Source: a virus
Strand: one strand, 5' to 3'
DNA: 56,264 bases
Virus record (IMG/VR): IMGVR_UViG_3300025127_000046
Coordinates: 1 to 56,264 of that record
Shown here: positions 37,188-44,648 of the stretch, piece after piece
Numbering within the stretch: position 1 is the stretch's first letter
Layout: each line of letters starts with the position of its first letter
Translations under genes and position numbers: made by a program
The notes under the pieces: generated by a model
The model's database searches: none
Told to the model about the DNA's origin: nothing
Seen by the model: the letters and a program-made list of their open reading frames with translations, nothing else

Positions 37188-37356
37188 TCTCGTTTGGCTC
37201 GATAGGAGACAATTTTATGAGCATGACGAGAACGTTGGTATTATTTTAGAAGTCTTACAGACTCCTGATGGCAAACTTCTTAAAGTTGCATGGGATAATA
37301 ATGAGGCTTCATGGTTTCACGAAGACGAATTGGAGGTAATAAGTGAAAATAGGTGA
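37174..37356 (+). CDS. Small SH3-like protein, array member 4
   Basis: A 60-aa protein: MEVGDLVWLDRRQFYEHDEN, then VGIILEVLQTPDGKLLKVAW and DELEVISENR. TTGGAGGT precedes the ATG and is formed by the LEV codons of member 3. It is the best fit to the array consensus, with V-x-W written as VAWDNNE. Confidence 0.72.
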   Translation: MEVGDLVWLDRRQFYEHDENVGIILEVLQTPDGKLLKVAWDNNEASWFHEDELEVISENR

Positions 37357-37519
37357 TTTGGTTAAACTTAAAACAGGAACTGAGATTTATGGCTTCATTG
37401 TTTGTATACAAGAAAATAAATGGATTGGTTCTCGATGCGCCGTTGTCTGGCTACAGGACGGATTCCCAAAGAAATGGTATGCATTAGTCGAACTGGAGGT
37501 GTTAAATGAAAGTAGGTGA
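37343..37519 (+). CDS. Small SH3-like protein, array member 5 (GTG start)
   Basis: A 58-aa protein read from GTG 37343: MKIGDLVKLKTGTEIYGFIV, then KWIGSRCAVVWLQDG and LVELEVLNESR. The GTG is accepted because TTGGAGGT lies seven bases upstream and the 14-base overlap with member 4 repeats the junction seen elsewhere in the array. Confidence 0.68.
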   Translation: MKIGDLVKLKTGTEIYGFIVCIQENKWIGSRCAVVWLQDGFPKKWYALVELEVLNESR

Positions 37520-37691
37520 TATAGTTTACATGAGCAAATCGATGCTCGAAATGGGATACCCAGAGATGGGAATAGTTGTGGGAATGAAAGGTAAACATTA
37601 TGTTGTTGGTTTTCCAAATGGATTGGTTCAACCATTTCATCCTAACTGGGTTAGGGCCATATCAATCGAAAGGAAGAATAATGGCAAATAA
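37506..37691 (+). CDS. Small SH3-like protein, array member 6
   Basis: A 61-aa protein: MKVGDIVYMSKSMLEMGYPE, then MGIVVGMKGKHYVVGF and WVRAISIERKNNGK. VGDIV and GIVV are kept; the terminal LEV is replaced by VRAIS. It overlaps member 5 by 14 bases and member 7 by 11. Confidence 0.7.
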   Translation: MKVGDIVYMSKSMLEMGYPEMGIVVGMKGKHYVVGFPNGLVQPFHPNWVRAISIERKNNGK

Positions 37692-37926
37692 ATTTAAGGT
37701 AGGAGATCTTGTGAGGCATGTGCACTGGGATCTGTATGGAATAATTGTGCCAAGTGACAATTATTATAACTGGGTAAGAGTGATGTGGACTCGTGGAGAT
37801 TTGGAAAAGCCACCCCAAGGAATTACTTGGATGATGAAGGAGGAACGAGTTGGTTGGAATTCAACACAATTCCCCGTTTGTAAAGTGGCGAAGCATTGGA
37901 TCAAATTAGTACAAAAGGAGGAATAA
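37681..37926 (+). CDS. Small SH3-like protein, array member 7
   Basis: An 81-aa protein with the longest loops: MANKFKVGDLVRHVHWDLYG, then IIVPSDNYYNWVRVMWTRG, an insertion with KPPQGITWMMKEERVGW, and KHWIKLVQKEE. I use ATG 37681 after AAGGAAG; a longer frame open from 37600 overlaps member 6 and lacks a ribosome-binding site. The stop overlaps the primase start (TAATG). Confidence 0.72.
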   Translation: MANKFKVGDLVRHVHWDLYGIIVPSDNYYNWVRVMWTRGDLEKPPQGITWMMKEERVGWNSTQFPVCKVAKHWIKLVQKEE

Positions 37927-38864
37927 TGGAAGAAAAAGTTAAAATTTTATCGGAGATCTTGGGAAGACCCAACACTCCATCGGGCGGTGAGTTGTACTAC
38001 CATTGTCCTTATTGTAATCATCACAAGAAGAAGTTGGCAGTCAATCTCAAGAAAGGTTGGCACTGCTGGGTCTGCGACAAACGAGGCAAGAATGCTTATC
38101 GCATTGTCCGTAAGTTTGGAACATACCAGCAAAGACAGAAGTGGCTTGAGTTGGAAGGTCGTCTCGACCTATCAGAATTTGATCAAATCTTTAATGAATT
38201 GAATAATCTTGAAGAAGTACAGACAATCTCACTACCAGATGAATTTATATCGCTCTGTAACAAACACCTGCCTCGCACATGCAGAAAACCTTTAGAATAC
38301 TTGGAGAGCAGAGGTATAGGCAAAGATAAGATACTGAGATGGAAAATAGGTTACTGTCCCGAAGGCCAATATGGAGGCAGAATAATCATACCTTCGTTCA
38401 ACAATAACGGAGACATTAATTATTTTATTGCAAGATCTTATGTTGGTCACTCATGGAGATACCTCAATCCCCCGGCTAAAAAGGACGTTATTTTCAACGA
38501 ATTGTTTGTAGACTGGGATGAGCCGATCACGTTAGTAGAAGGAGTTTTTGATGCTATAGCGGCTGGGGAAAATGCTATTCCTGTGCTTGGGTCCACCCTG
38601 CGAGACAAAACAAAATTATTTCAGGCGATAGCCCTGAATGACACGCCGGTTTACTTAGCTTTTGATCAAGACGCTGAAAAAAAGACTGGACAAATTATTA
38701 AGAACATGTTATACTATGATATAGAGTTATACAAGATAGATGTAAGTGGCTTTGAGGACATCGCTGAAATGCCACGAAGGGTTTTGGAAACTCGAAGGGA
38801 AATGGCGCAAGCCATTGACCATGATGATTATTTTTTAATTGACGAACTTAGGAGGATAATGTGA
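37926..38864 (+). CDS. DNA primase with zinc ribbon and TOPRIM domain (gp61-like)
   Basis: A 312-aa primase. The zinc ribbon is C27-PY-C30 and C47-WV-C50 (GWHCWVCDKRGK). The TOPRIM catalytic domain has E205 in LVEGVFDAIAAGE and the D247-Q-D249 pair in LAFDQDAEKKTG. It makes short RNA primers at the replication fork together with a replicative helicase, not present in the window. Length and architecture resemble T4 gp61 and related phage primases. ATG 37926 follows AAAGGAGG and overlaps the stop of the last array gene. The start codon of the next gene lies inside this gene's ATG-TGA end. Confidence 0.9.
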   Translation: MEEKVKILSEILGRPNTPSGGELYYHCPYCNHHKKKLAVNLKKGWHCWVCDKRGKNAYRIVRKFGTYQQRQKWLELEGRLDLSEFDQIFNELNNLEEVQTISLPDEFISLCNKHLPRTCRKPLEYLESRGIGKDKILRWKIGYCPEGQYGGRIIIPSFNNNGDINYFIARSYVGHSWRYLNPPAKKDVIFNELFVDWDEPITLVEGVFDAIAAGENAIPVLGSTLRDKTKLFQAIALNDTPVYLAFDQDAEKKTGQIIKNMLYYDIELYKIDVSGFEDIAEMPRRVLETRREMAQAIDHDDYFLIDELRRIM

Positions 38865-39058
38865 GTGAGAAAGAGAAAGAATATTTACAAAAAGATTATA
38901 TTAAACTAAAAAATATATGCCGTGATCTTGTTTGGATGACACACGGAACAACGGATAAAGAAGAGCATTATGACTTAGTCAAAATGACAATACCAGCAAT
39001 CAGGGAAGCCCTTGAAATTATGAAGCAACTTATAGAGGAGGAACAATGTATAAGATAG
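38861..39058 (+). CDS. Small helical protein between primase and nuclease
   Basis: A 65-aa helical protein beginning at GTG 38861 (MSEKEKEYLQKDYIKLKNIC), with AGGAGG upstream. It contains HGTTDKEEHYDLVK, and no known motif. It overlaps the primase end by four bases and the nuclease/ATPase start by 13. Such small coupled genes often encode accessory proteins of the neighbouring enzyme, but nothing in the sequence proves it. Confidence 0.65.
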   Translation: MSEKEKEYLQKDYIKLKNICRDLVWMTHGTTDKEEHYDLVKMTIPAIREALEIMKQLIEEEQCIR

Positions 39059-42000
39059 CACACATAGCAGACACACACATAAGAAACTTGAAGTATCACG
39101 ATGAGTATAGAATCGCCTTTCGTGATCTTTATGAAAAATTAGCAAGCGACATGCCGGACCTTATTGTCCATTGCGGTGACCTTGCACATACAAAGACGCA
39201 ACTCAGTCCTGAATATTTTCAACTGTGCGCAGAGTTTCTATCGTCTTTAGCCAACATAGCGCCAACATATGTTATATTGGGTAATCACGATGGCAATCTC
39301 AAGAACGACAGTAGGCAAGATGCGATTACGCCTATTGTAAATGCACTGAACCATCCACGATTACATTTACTAAAAGATAGTGGTGAAGTTCATATTGGCA
39401 ATGATTTGGTTCTAAATGTGCTTTCAATCTTTGACCGAGACAATTGGGCCAAACCAACAAACAAAGAAAAAATTAACATTGCCTTGTATCATGGGGCAAT
39501 TGCCGGTAGCCAAACCGGTGCAGAATGGACAATGGACCAAGGAGATGACGATGTTTCTATTTTTCATGATTTTGATTTTGCGATGCTTGGAGACATCCAC
39601 AGACAGCAACAGCTAGACCTTGATGGTAGAGTCTGGTACTGTGGTTCAACCACTCAGCAGAAATTTAGCGAGTCTGCTCGCAAAGGTTATCTTTTGTGGG
39701 AAATAAACTCAAAAGACAAGTTTAACGTTTCAAAAAGATTCGTAATAAATCCAAGACCTTTTATTACAATAAGACTAACAGATAAAGGTGCGCTACCAGA
39801 CACTCATGTACCTAGAAATGCAAGACTCAGAATCATCTCTAGAACCAATTTGCCGGCTGATAAACTTAGGAAGGCAAGATCAATAGCGGAAATGAAATGG
39901 AGCCCTCATTCCGTAACAATGCTCAACGGCAAAGAATCGTCAAAAATGCATGATGAAGGCTATTATTCGAACTCTGTCTTATCTGAAAATCTAAGAGATA
40001 TCAGTGTGCAAGAAAAATACATTAAGAACTATTTATCCGACATGGAGCTTGAACCTAGCGTTTTGGAAAAGGTTCTTGAGCATAACCAGAAATACAATAC
40101 ATTAGCAGAACAAGGGGAGGAAGTTAGTAGAAATGTTATATGGAAAATTAAAAAAGCAGAATGGGACAATTTGTTCAACTACAGTGAAAAGAATGAAATC
40201 GACTTTGCAAAACTCAACGGGCTTGTTGGCATCTTTGGCCGTAATTATTCCGGCAAGTCTAGTATTATCGACAGCATTTTATTCACGCTGTTTAATGCAA
40301 CCTCGAAAGGTGAGCGAAAGAACGTACACGTCATAAACCAAAATAAGCAAAAGGCTATTGGTAAGGTAGAGATTGAGGTTGGAGATAAAACCTACAAAAT
40401 CTGTAGAAATTTAGAGAAGTATACTAAAAAGTATAAAGGCAAGGAGTCTCAAGAGGCTAAAGTTGATTTAGATTTTCATCTAGTTTCTGATGATGAAAGC
40501 CTGAACGGTACAACAAGGAATGAAACTGATTCCAACATTAGAAAGCACTTTGGGAGCATGGAGGACTTTTTGTTAACATCCATGTCTTCCCAGTTAGATT
40601 CTTTGTCTTTTGTCAAAGAAGGTTCTACGAAGCGTAAAGAAATTCTCGCTAAGTTTCTGGATTTGGAAATATTTGATAAAAAGTTCAAGTTGGCCAAAAA
40701 GGACGCTGCTGAGTTGCGTGGTGTCGTAAGAAGGCTACAGGATAAAAAGTGGGATAAAGAGATCCAAAAGAACATAGAGATCTTGGAGGAAATCAAGCAC
40801 GATCTTGCTAACCAAAATACCAAATGTCAAAAAATAACATCAGAGTGCGACAGTCTTCAGGCAGAACTTGACATTCTCAATTCCAGAATTGAGAACATAC
40901 CAGCAGAGCCAATTGACATTGATAAGGTTATTTTAGAAATTAGTAAGATACAGAAACGTAAGCAGCACCTCAAAGATCAAACTCAAGATTTCAATTTCAA
41001 GGTCTGGGAAATGGAAGAGCAGGTTGAATCTAAAAAGAAAGAGTTTGCGGAGATCAATATAGGCGAATTACGTCTTAGTAGAGCATCTGCTGATGCTATC
41101 GAGCATAAAATCAAAAAGACACGTGAAGCTATATCAAACTGGATTTCGCAAGAAAAGGTAGCACTAAAAAAGATCAAGATGTTAGATAATCACGAATATG
41201 ATCCCAACTGCGTGTTCTGTTGTGAAAATAAGTTCGTCAAAGATGCACATGATGCTAAATCTTCTTTACCCGATACGTTGGAGAAAATTGCCCATCTACA
41301 GCAGCACCAAAGAGATCTACAGGACTCGCTAAATGACCTAGACGTAGAAACAGTAGATAGCCAAATTGATTTACATGTCAAACTACAGGAAGACATTCAC
41401 CGCCTAAGCAGAACAATTGAGATGCACAAAATTTCTATTGAAGGCAACAAATCAAAAATAAATCTCCTACATAAGGAATACGAAGAGTTGTGTGAAAAGA
41501 AAAACCTTTATGAAGAAAATCGAGAAGCAATTGAAAATTTAGAGACATTATCTAGAGAAAAGAATGCTTTAGAAATGGTAATTCGCAGTAAGCAAAATTC
41601 TTATAAAAAGTGCCAAGATAGAATAACTGAGATTCTTGTTGAGAAAGGGTCAACCAAGTCGACATTGGCTACGTTGCTTGAAAACCGTAAAGAACTAGAG
41701 GATGTTGAGAGAGAGTGGATCGCTTATGATTTGTTTTTGCAATGTATGCATGCAAATGGCATTCCTTACCAAATTATAAAACAAAAACTTCCTTTACTAA
41801 ATGAAGAGATTGCAAAAATTCTAGAGAACATCGTTGATTTTGAAGTCTTTTTTGAGAGTAATGATGCAAAGCTCGACATCAACATAAAGCACCCATATTA
41901 TGATCCTCGTCCGTTATCTATGGGTTCAGGCGCAGAAAAGACATTGGCATCGATGGCAATACGTTTAGCTTTGATTTCAATAACAAATTTGCCAAAGAGC

Positions 42001-42195
42001 GAACTATTTATACTTGACGAACCAGCAACTGCTTTAGATCAAGAACACATGGAAGGCTTTACAAGATTGCTAAGATTGATTAAAAACCAATTCAAGACTG
42101 TAATTCTAATCTCCCATCTTGATTCCTTAAAAGACGTTGTCGACATGACAATTGAAATTGATAAAGTTGATGGCTATGCTAATGTGAGGGTGTAA
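39046..42195 (+). CDS. Fused Mre11/SbcD nuclease and Rad50/SbcC ATPase (gp47-gp46 fusion)
   Basis: A single 1049-aa chain holding both halves of the recombination complex. Residues 1-270 are a calcineurin-like nuclease: D9-T-H11, H42-CG-D45, N80-H81-D82, and HGAIAG and GDIHRQQQL further on. From about 385 an SMC-type ATPase begins: Walker A G398-RNYSGKS at 405, a long coiled coil, a zinc hook C722-VF-C725, a second coiled coil, the signature LSMGSGAEKT at 957-966 and Walker B ELFILDEPA with D991-E992. T4 and bacteria encode these as two genes (47 and 46; sbcD and sbcC). I see no stop, frameshift or internal ribosome-binding site at the join. The complex processes DNA ends for recombination-dependent replication. 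Confidence 0.92.
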   Translation: MYKIAHIADTHIRNLKYHDEYRIAFRDLYEKLASDMPDLIVHCGDLAHTKTQLSPEYFQLCAEFLSSLANIAPTYVILGNHDGNLKNDSRQDAITPIVNALNHPRLHLLKDSGEVHIGNDLVLNVLSIFDRDNWAKPTNKEKINIALYHGAIAGSQTGAEWTMDQGDDDVSIFHDFDFAMLGDIHRQQQLDLDGRVWYCGSTTQQKFSESARKGYLLWEINSKDKFNVSKRFVINPRPFITIRLTDKGALPDTHVPRNARLRIISRTNLPADKLRKARSIAEMKWSPHSVTMLNGKESSKMHDEGYYSNSVLSENLRDISVQEKYIKNYLSDMELEPSVLEKVLEHNQKYNTLAEQGEEVSRNVIWKIKKAEWDNLFNYSEKNEIDFAKLNGLVGIFGRNYSGKSSIIDSILFTLFNATSKGERKNVHVINQNKQKAIGKVEIEVGDKTYKICRNLEKYTKKYKGKESQEAKVDLDFHLVSDDESLNGTTRNETDSNIRKHFGSMEDFLLTSMSSQLDSLSFVKEGSTKRKEILAKFLDLEIFDKKFKLAKKDAAELRGVVRRLQDKKWDKEIQKNIEILEEIKHDLANQNTKCQKITSECDSLQAELDILNSRIENIPAEPIDIDKVILEISKIQKRKQHLKDQTQDFNFKVWEMEEQVESKKKEFAEINIGELRLSRASADAIEHKIKKTREAISNWISQEKVALKKIKMLDNHEYDPNCVFCCENKFVKDAHDAKSSLPDTLEKIAHLQQHQRDLQDSLNDLDVETVDSQIDLHVKLQEDIHRLSRTIEMHKISIEGNKSKINLLHKEYEELCEKKNLYEENREAIENLETLSREKNALEMVIRSKQNSYKKCQDRITEILVEKGSTKSTLATLLENRKELEDVEREWIAYDLFLQCMHANGIPYQIIKQKLPLLNEEIAKILENIVDFEVFFESNDAKLDINIKHPYYDPRPLSMGSGAEKTLASMAIRLALISITNLPKSELFILDEPATALDQEHMEGFTRLLRLIKNQFKTVILISHLDSLKDVVDMTIEIDKVDGYANVRV

Positions 42196-42196
42196 A

Positions 42197-42565
42197 ATGA
42201 AATTAACTACAAAATTATTGAAAAAAATAATAAGAGAAGAGGTTGATAGGCTCAAAGAAACAGCCTATAACAAAGCAAAAGAAATAGGGGAAAAGCACGG
42301 TATTAACGATTGGAAATCAATCGACTTCGACAAGCATGCGGCAGCGGCTAAACATGCCCTAAATATCTTGTCAAAGTTTGGTTATTTCAAAAGCGACAAT
42401 AAGGGTGTTGCAAGGTGGGTTAATGAGCTAAACCTAATGAATGGGGTATACAAAATTTATGTACACCCAGACAAATTTTCAGAAGTTGTGAATAAAATAG
42501 AAGCCGAAGCTCCTAGTATTGCAAGGTTCATGACAGTTACCTACTATGAGGAGAAAAAATTATGA
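42197..42565 (+). CDS. Small protein with capsid-targeting-like N-terminus, BRCT/peptidyl-unknown body
   Basis: A 122-aa protein beginning MKLTTKLLKKIIREEVDRLK, the clearest copy of the shared signature, with I-R-E as possible protease site. The remaining 100 residues form a mixed alpha/beta domain (NDWKSIDFDKHAAAAKHALN, then VYKIYVHPDKFSEVV) of no family I can name. ATG follows the nuclease stop by one base. It may be a head-packaged protein like the others that carry the signature. Confidence 0.68.
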   Translation: MKLTTKLLKKIIREEVDRLKETAYNKAKEIGEKHGINDWKSIDFDKHAAAAKHALNILSKFGYFKSDNKGVARWVNELNLMNGVYKIYVHPDKFSEVVNKIEAEAPSIARFMTVTYYEEKKL

Positions 42566-42642
42566 GTAAGTCAGAAGAAAAAAAATGTAAATGCACAACA
42601 CCGTGTTGTGAAGGTTGCCAATGTAAGGGGGGCTGTTGCTAA
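42562..42642 (+). CDS. Cys-rich 26-aa peptide, metallothionein-like
   Basis: An unusually short coding sequence: ATG 42562 to TAA 42642. After MSKSEEKK it reads CKCTTPCCEGCQCKGGCC, with eight cysteines among its last 18 residues in CxC, CC and CxxC spacings. A strong GAGGAG site lies just upstream within the preceding gene, whose stop overlaps its start (ATTATGAG), and its own stop overlaps the next ATG (TAATG), so it sits in frame with operon logic. The cysteines could bind zinc or copper like a metallothionein, or form a disulfide-rich peptide. No homologue known to me. Confidence 0.65.
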   Translation: MSKSEEKKCKCTTPCCEGCQCKGGCC

Positions 42643-42905
42643 TGGCCTGTCACGACGATCATGATGTTGAACAAGAAGACACTCGATTATCGGGTGATTG
42701 TGAATCGCATGAAGCGATGAATAAATTAGGAATGATTGATATCATTCTTGGTAAGGCTGTATCTAGAAAGTTGCTGGTTTTTGCAACAGCAACAGGAATG
42801 TTTATGTGGTATGGTCTTGATCCTGACACGTGGGGCCTGATTGCAATGATATATGTCGGTGGCCAATCTGTTATTGACACAGTCAAAGTATGGAAGCATG
42901 GATAA
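42642..42905 (+). CDS. Holin-like membrane protein
   Basis: An 87-aa protein, start ATG 42642 in the stop of the Cys-rich peptide. It has a charged N-terminus (MACHDDHDVEQEDTRLSGDC) and two hydrophobic stretches (LLVFATATGMFMWYGL and WGLIAMIYVGGQSVIDT) separated by DPDT, then a basic end KVWKHG. Size and two-helix layout resemble class II holins and phage membrane proteins with a YVGG turn. Lysis function is plausible, not proven; the lysis enzyme is not obvious nearby. The next gene begins inside its stop codon. Confidence 0.6.
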   Translation: MACHDDHDVEQEDTRLSGDCESHEAMNKLGMIDIILGKAVSRKLLVFATATGMFMWYGLDPDTWGLIAMIYVGGQSVIDTVKVWKHG

Positions 42906-43294
42906 TGTTTTGGGTTAAGCTAAAATTAGCTGCCGCATGGTGTCGCCAATACTGGAGATGGCTCGTATTTGTCATCGCAGTATTGGTTTCTTACCTTTTG
43001 GGTAAGAGAGACAAAGATAAACTGAAAGAACAAGCAAAGCTAGCAAAAGATATGTATATTAAAGAAAAGGAAGTGATCGAAAGAGCACATCAGCAAGAAA
43101 TGCAAGCCAAAGAAGAAGCACAACAAAGATATTCTGAGGCTGTCGATAAGATCGAAAAGAAGTACGAAGAAGACCAATTCGATTTAACCCATGCAAAGAA
43201 AGAAGCAGTTAAGAAGATGGTCAACAAGGCCAAGAACAACCCGGATGAGATTGATCGCATTCTGGAGGAACAATTAGGAATAGTAAAAAAATGA
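42905..43294 (+). CDS. Membrane-anchored coiled-coil protein, spanin-like
   Basis: A 129-aa protein from ATG 42905 (an in-frame ATG at 42890 is possible; the TAATG overlap favours the second). One N-terminal membrane helix (WLVFVIAVLVSYLLG) is followed by about 90 residues of charged coiled coil (DKLKEQAKLAKDMYIKEKEV and onward). The layout is that of an i-spanin or other inner-membrane linker, and the gene follows the holin-like gene, which supports a lysis role. No lipoprotein partner is evident. Function is inferred from architecture. Confidence 0.6.
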   Translation: MFWVKLKLAAAWCRQYWRWLVFVIAVLVSYLLGKRDKDKLKEQAKLAKDMYIKEKEVIERAHQQEMQAKEEAQQRYSEAVDKIEKKYEEDQFDLTHAKKEAVKKMVNKAKNNPDEIDRILEEQLGIVKK

Positions 43295-44424
43295 AACTTA
43301 TAATGGAAAATTGGAGAAGGTATATTGTAGAATCTAAGTTGAAATTGGATGAAAACCAAATGCAACCTAAATTCCTCAGAGAGTTTGTAATGAACGAGGG
43401 TCTTATTGAAGAAGACAAGGACCCTGACTCGTTATCTGTTCAAGAATTAGCCAATATGAAACCGCAGCAAATAATCAGTGCTTATGAAAACATGAAGAAG
43501 AATGAGACTGGTGACAGGATAGCAAAAAGAATTTCTCGGTACAAAGCATTGAACGACAGACTAAGAGAAACAGAATTTGAAATGTCAGAACTAAAATGGA
43601 CGAGAGAGGAAGGCGGACCTTCAATTTTCACTAATTTTTTCGACTCAATCAAAAAAATAACCAACGCAATTCTTAGGACCTCCTTCAAGACATCAAAAGA
43701 AAAAGAGGCCGATATAGAAAAAAATTATGACAAATCTGTCGCAGATCTTAGACAAATCATGCTTGATGCTTATAGTCCAATTGAAAGGGAGCTATTTAGA
43801 GCAATTAGTATTTTTACCGGAGGACATTACCCAGCGATCAGGGATCCTGATGCTTTTGATCCAAAGAAAGCCAAAGCTCTCAAGTTTGTTAATGATGGCA
43901 TCATCGACATGTTTCAGCCTTCCAAAGAAACATACGAAAAGGCTAAAGTAATATTACAGAAACTAGTTCAATCCAAAATAAAACCTGTCGAGGTGTGGAG
44001 AGGCCTTAGTATGAAAGAGACGACATCTAGTAAAAGTAGGTATGCCGGTTTAGATTTGTATAAGAAAGGGAACGTAATTAGTGTGGGTAATCTTAGCTCT
44101 TTTAGTACTGACAAGAATATTGCTTACGATAATTTTATGGAAGGCGAGCATTTTGCTAATTTGCAAAAAGGTCAATGGGGTGTTATATTATATATACCTA
44201 AATTGACAAGGGGTGCTGACGTCGATGAGTTCTCGCAGTTCGAAGACGATGAAGTAGAGATTATAGTGTCTGGTAAATTTAGAATAAGTAAAGTAGAATC
44301 GCACCCAAGAGGAAAGGAGAACAAGAGGCAAGAAGGCAATAGCTTACAGGACCTCTTGAATTCTCCAAACCCTCCAAGATATGATCAGCATGTCATAGTC
44401 ATAACGTTAGAGGATATAAAATGA
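43291..44424 (+). CDS. ADP-ribosyltransferase, R-S-E class (Alt/ModA-type), with capsid-targeting-like start
   Basis: A 377-aa protein. It starts MKLIMENWRRYIVESKLKLD, a variant of the shared N-terminal peptide with I-V-E as possible cut site. The C-terminal 170 residues contain the R-S-ExE triad of the arginine-type ART fold: R237 in VEVWRGLS, F271-S272-T273 in LSSFSTDKN, and E321-V-E323 in DDEVEIIV. This fold transfers ADP-ribose from NAD to Arg on target proteins; in T4, packaged Alt and later ModA/ModB modify host RNA polymerase and ribosomal proteins. The N-terminal 220 residues are helical and unassigned. It overlaps its upstream neighbour by four bases. A protein injected with the DNA is a reasonable reading. 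Confidence 0.8.
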   Translation: MKLIMENWRRYIVESKLKLDENQMQPKFLREFVMNEGLIEEDKDPDSLSVQELANMKPQQIISAYENMKKNETGDRIAKRISRYKALNDRLRETEFEMSELKWTREEGGPSIFTNFFDSIKKITNAILRTSFKTSKEKEADIEKNYDKSVADLRQIMLDAYSPIERELFRAISIFTGGHYPAIRDPDAFDPKKAKALKFVNDGIIDMFQPSKETYEKAKVILQKLVQSKIKPVEVWRGLSMKETTSSKSRYAGLDLYKKGNVISVGNLSSFSTDKNIAYDNFMEGEHFANLQKGQWGVILYIPKLTRGADVDEFSQFEDDEVEIIVSGKFRISKVESHPRGKENKRQEGNSLQDLLNSPNPPRYDQHVIVITLEDIK

Positions 44425-44648
44425 AATTTTTATTATTATTAACATTAGCACAAGAGACCGAAGAACCAAAGGTCAAATATCAAAAAGAAACGGTCATAGA
44501 CTTTGAAGGATTAGAATTAGAAGGCGAACTGGTAAGGCCGCAAGGTAACCTCATCTTAGAAAGAAAACGAGCAAATTTCAACCCTCTCATTAGACTAAGA
44601 GACACTTTTGATGCCGAGATCAAACAATCGGGAAAGGACATAGAGTAG
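44421..44648 (+). CDS. Short secreted protein with compact signal peptide
   Basis: A 75-aa protein with a very short hydrophobic start (MKFLLLLTLAQ), then ETEEPKVKYQKETVIDFEGL and ELEGELVRPQG, RKRANFNPLIRLRDTFDAEI. The segment TVIDFEGLELEGELVRPQ is reminiscent to me of small periplasmic proteins in deltaproteobacteria and Bdellovibrio-like hosts, which is only a recollection. If so, it could be a host-derived gene. The start overlaps the ART end, the stop overlaps the next GTG (TAGTG). Confidence 0.55.
   Translation: MKFLLLLTLAQETEEPKVKYQKETVIDFEGLELEGELVRPQGNLILERKRANFNPLIRLRDTFDAEIKQSGKDIE

Noticed and set aside
42004-42011. CTATTTAT inside the fused nuclease/ATPase gene (another copy at 40029)
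   Set aside because: Both encode normal protein sequence (the Walker B strand here), no gene starts nearby, and one or a few copies are expected by chance in AT-rich DNA.
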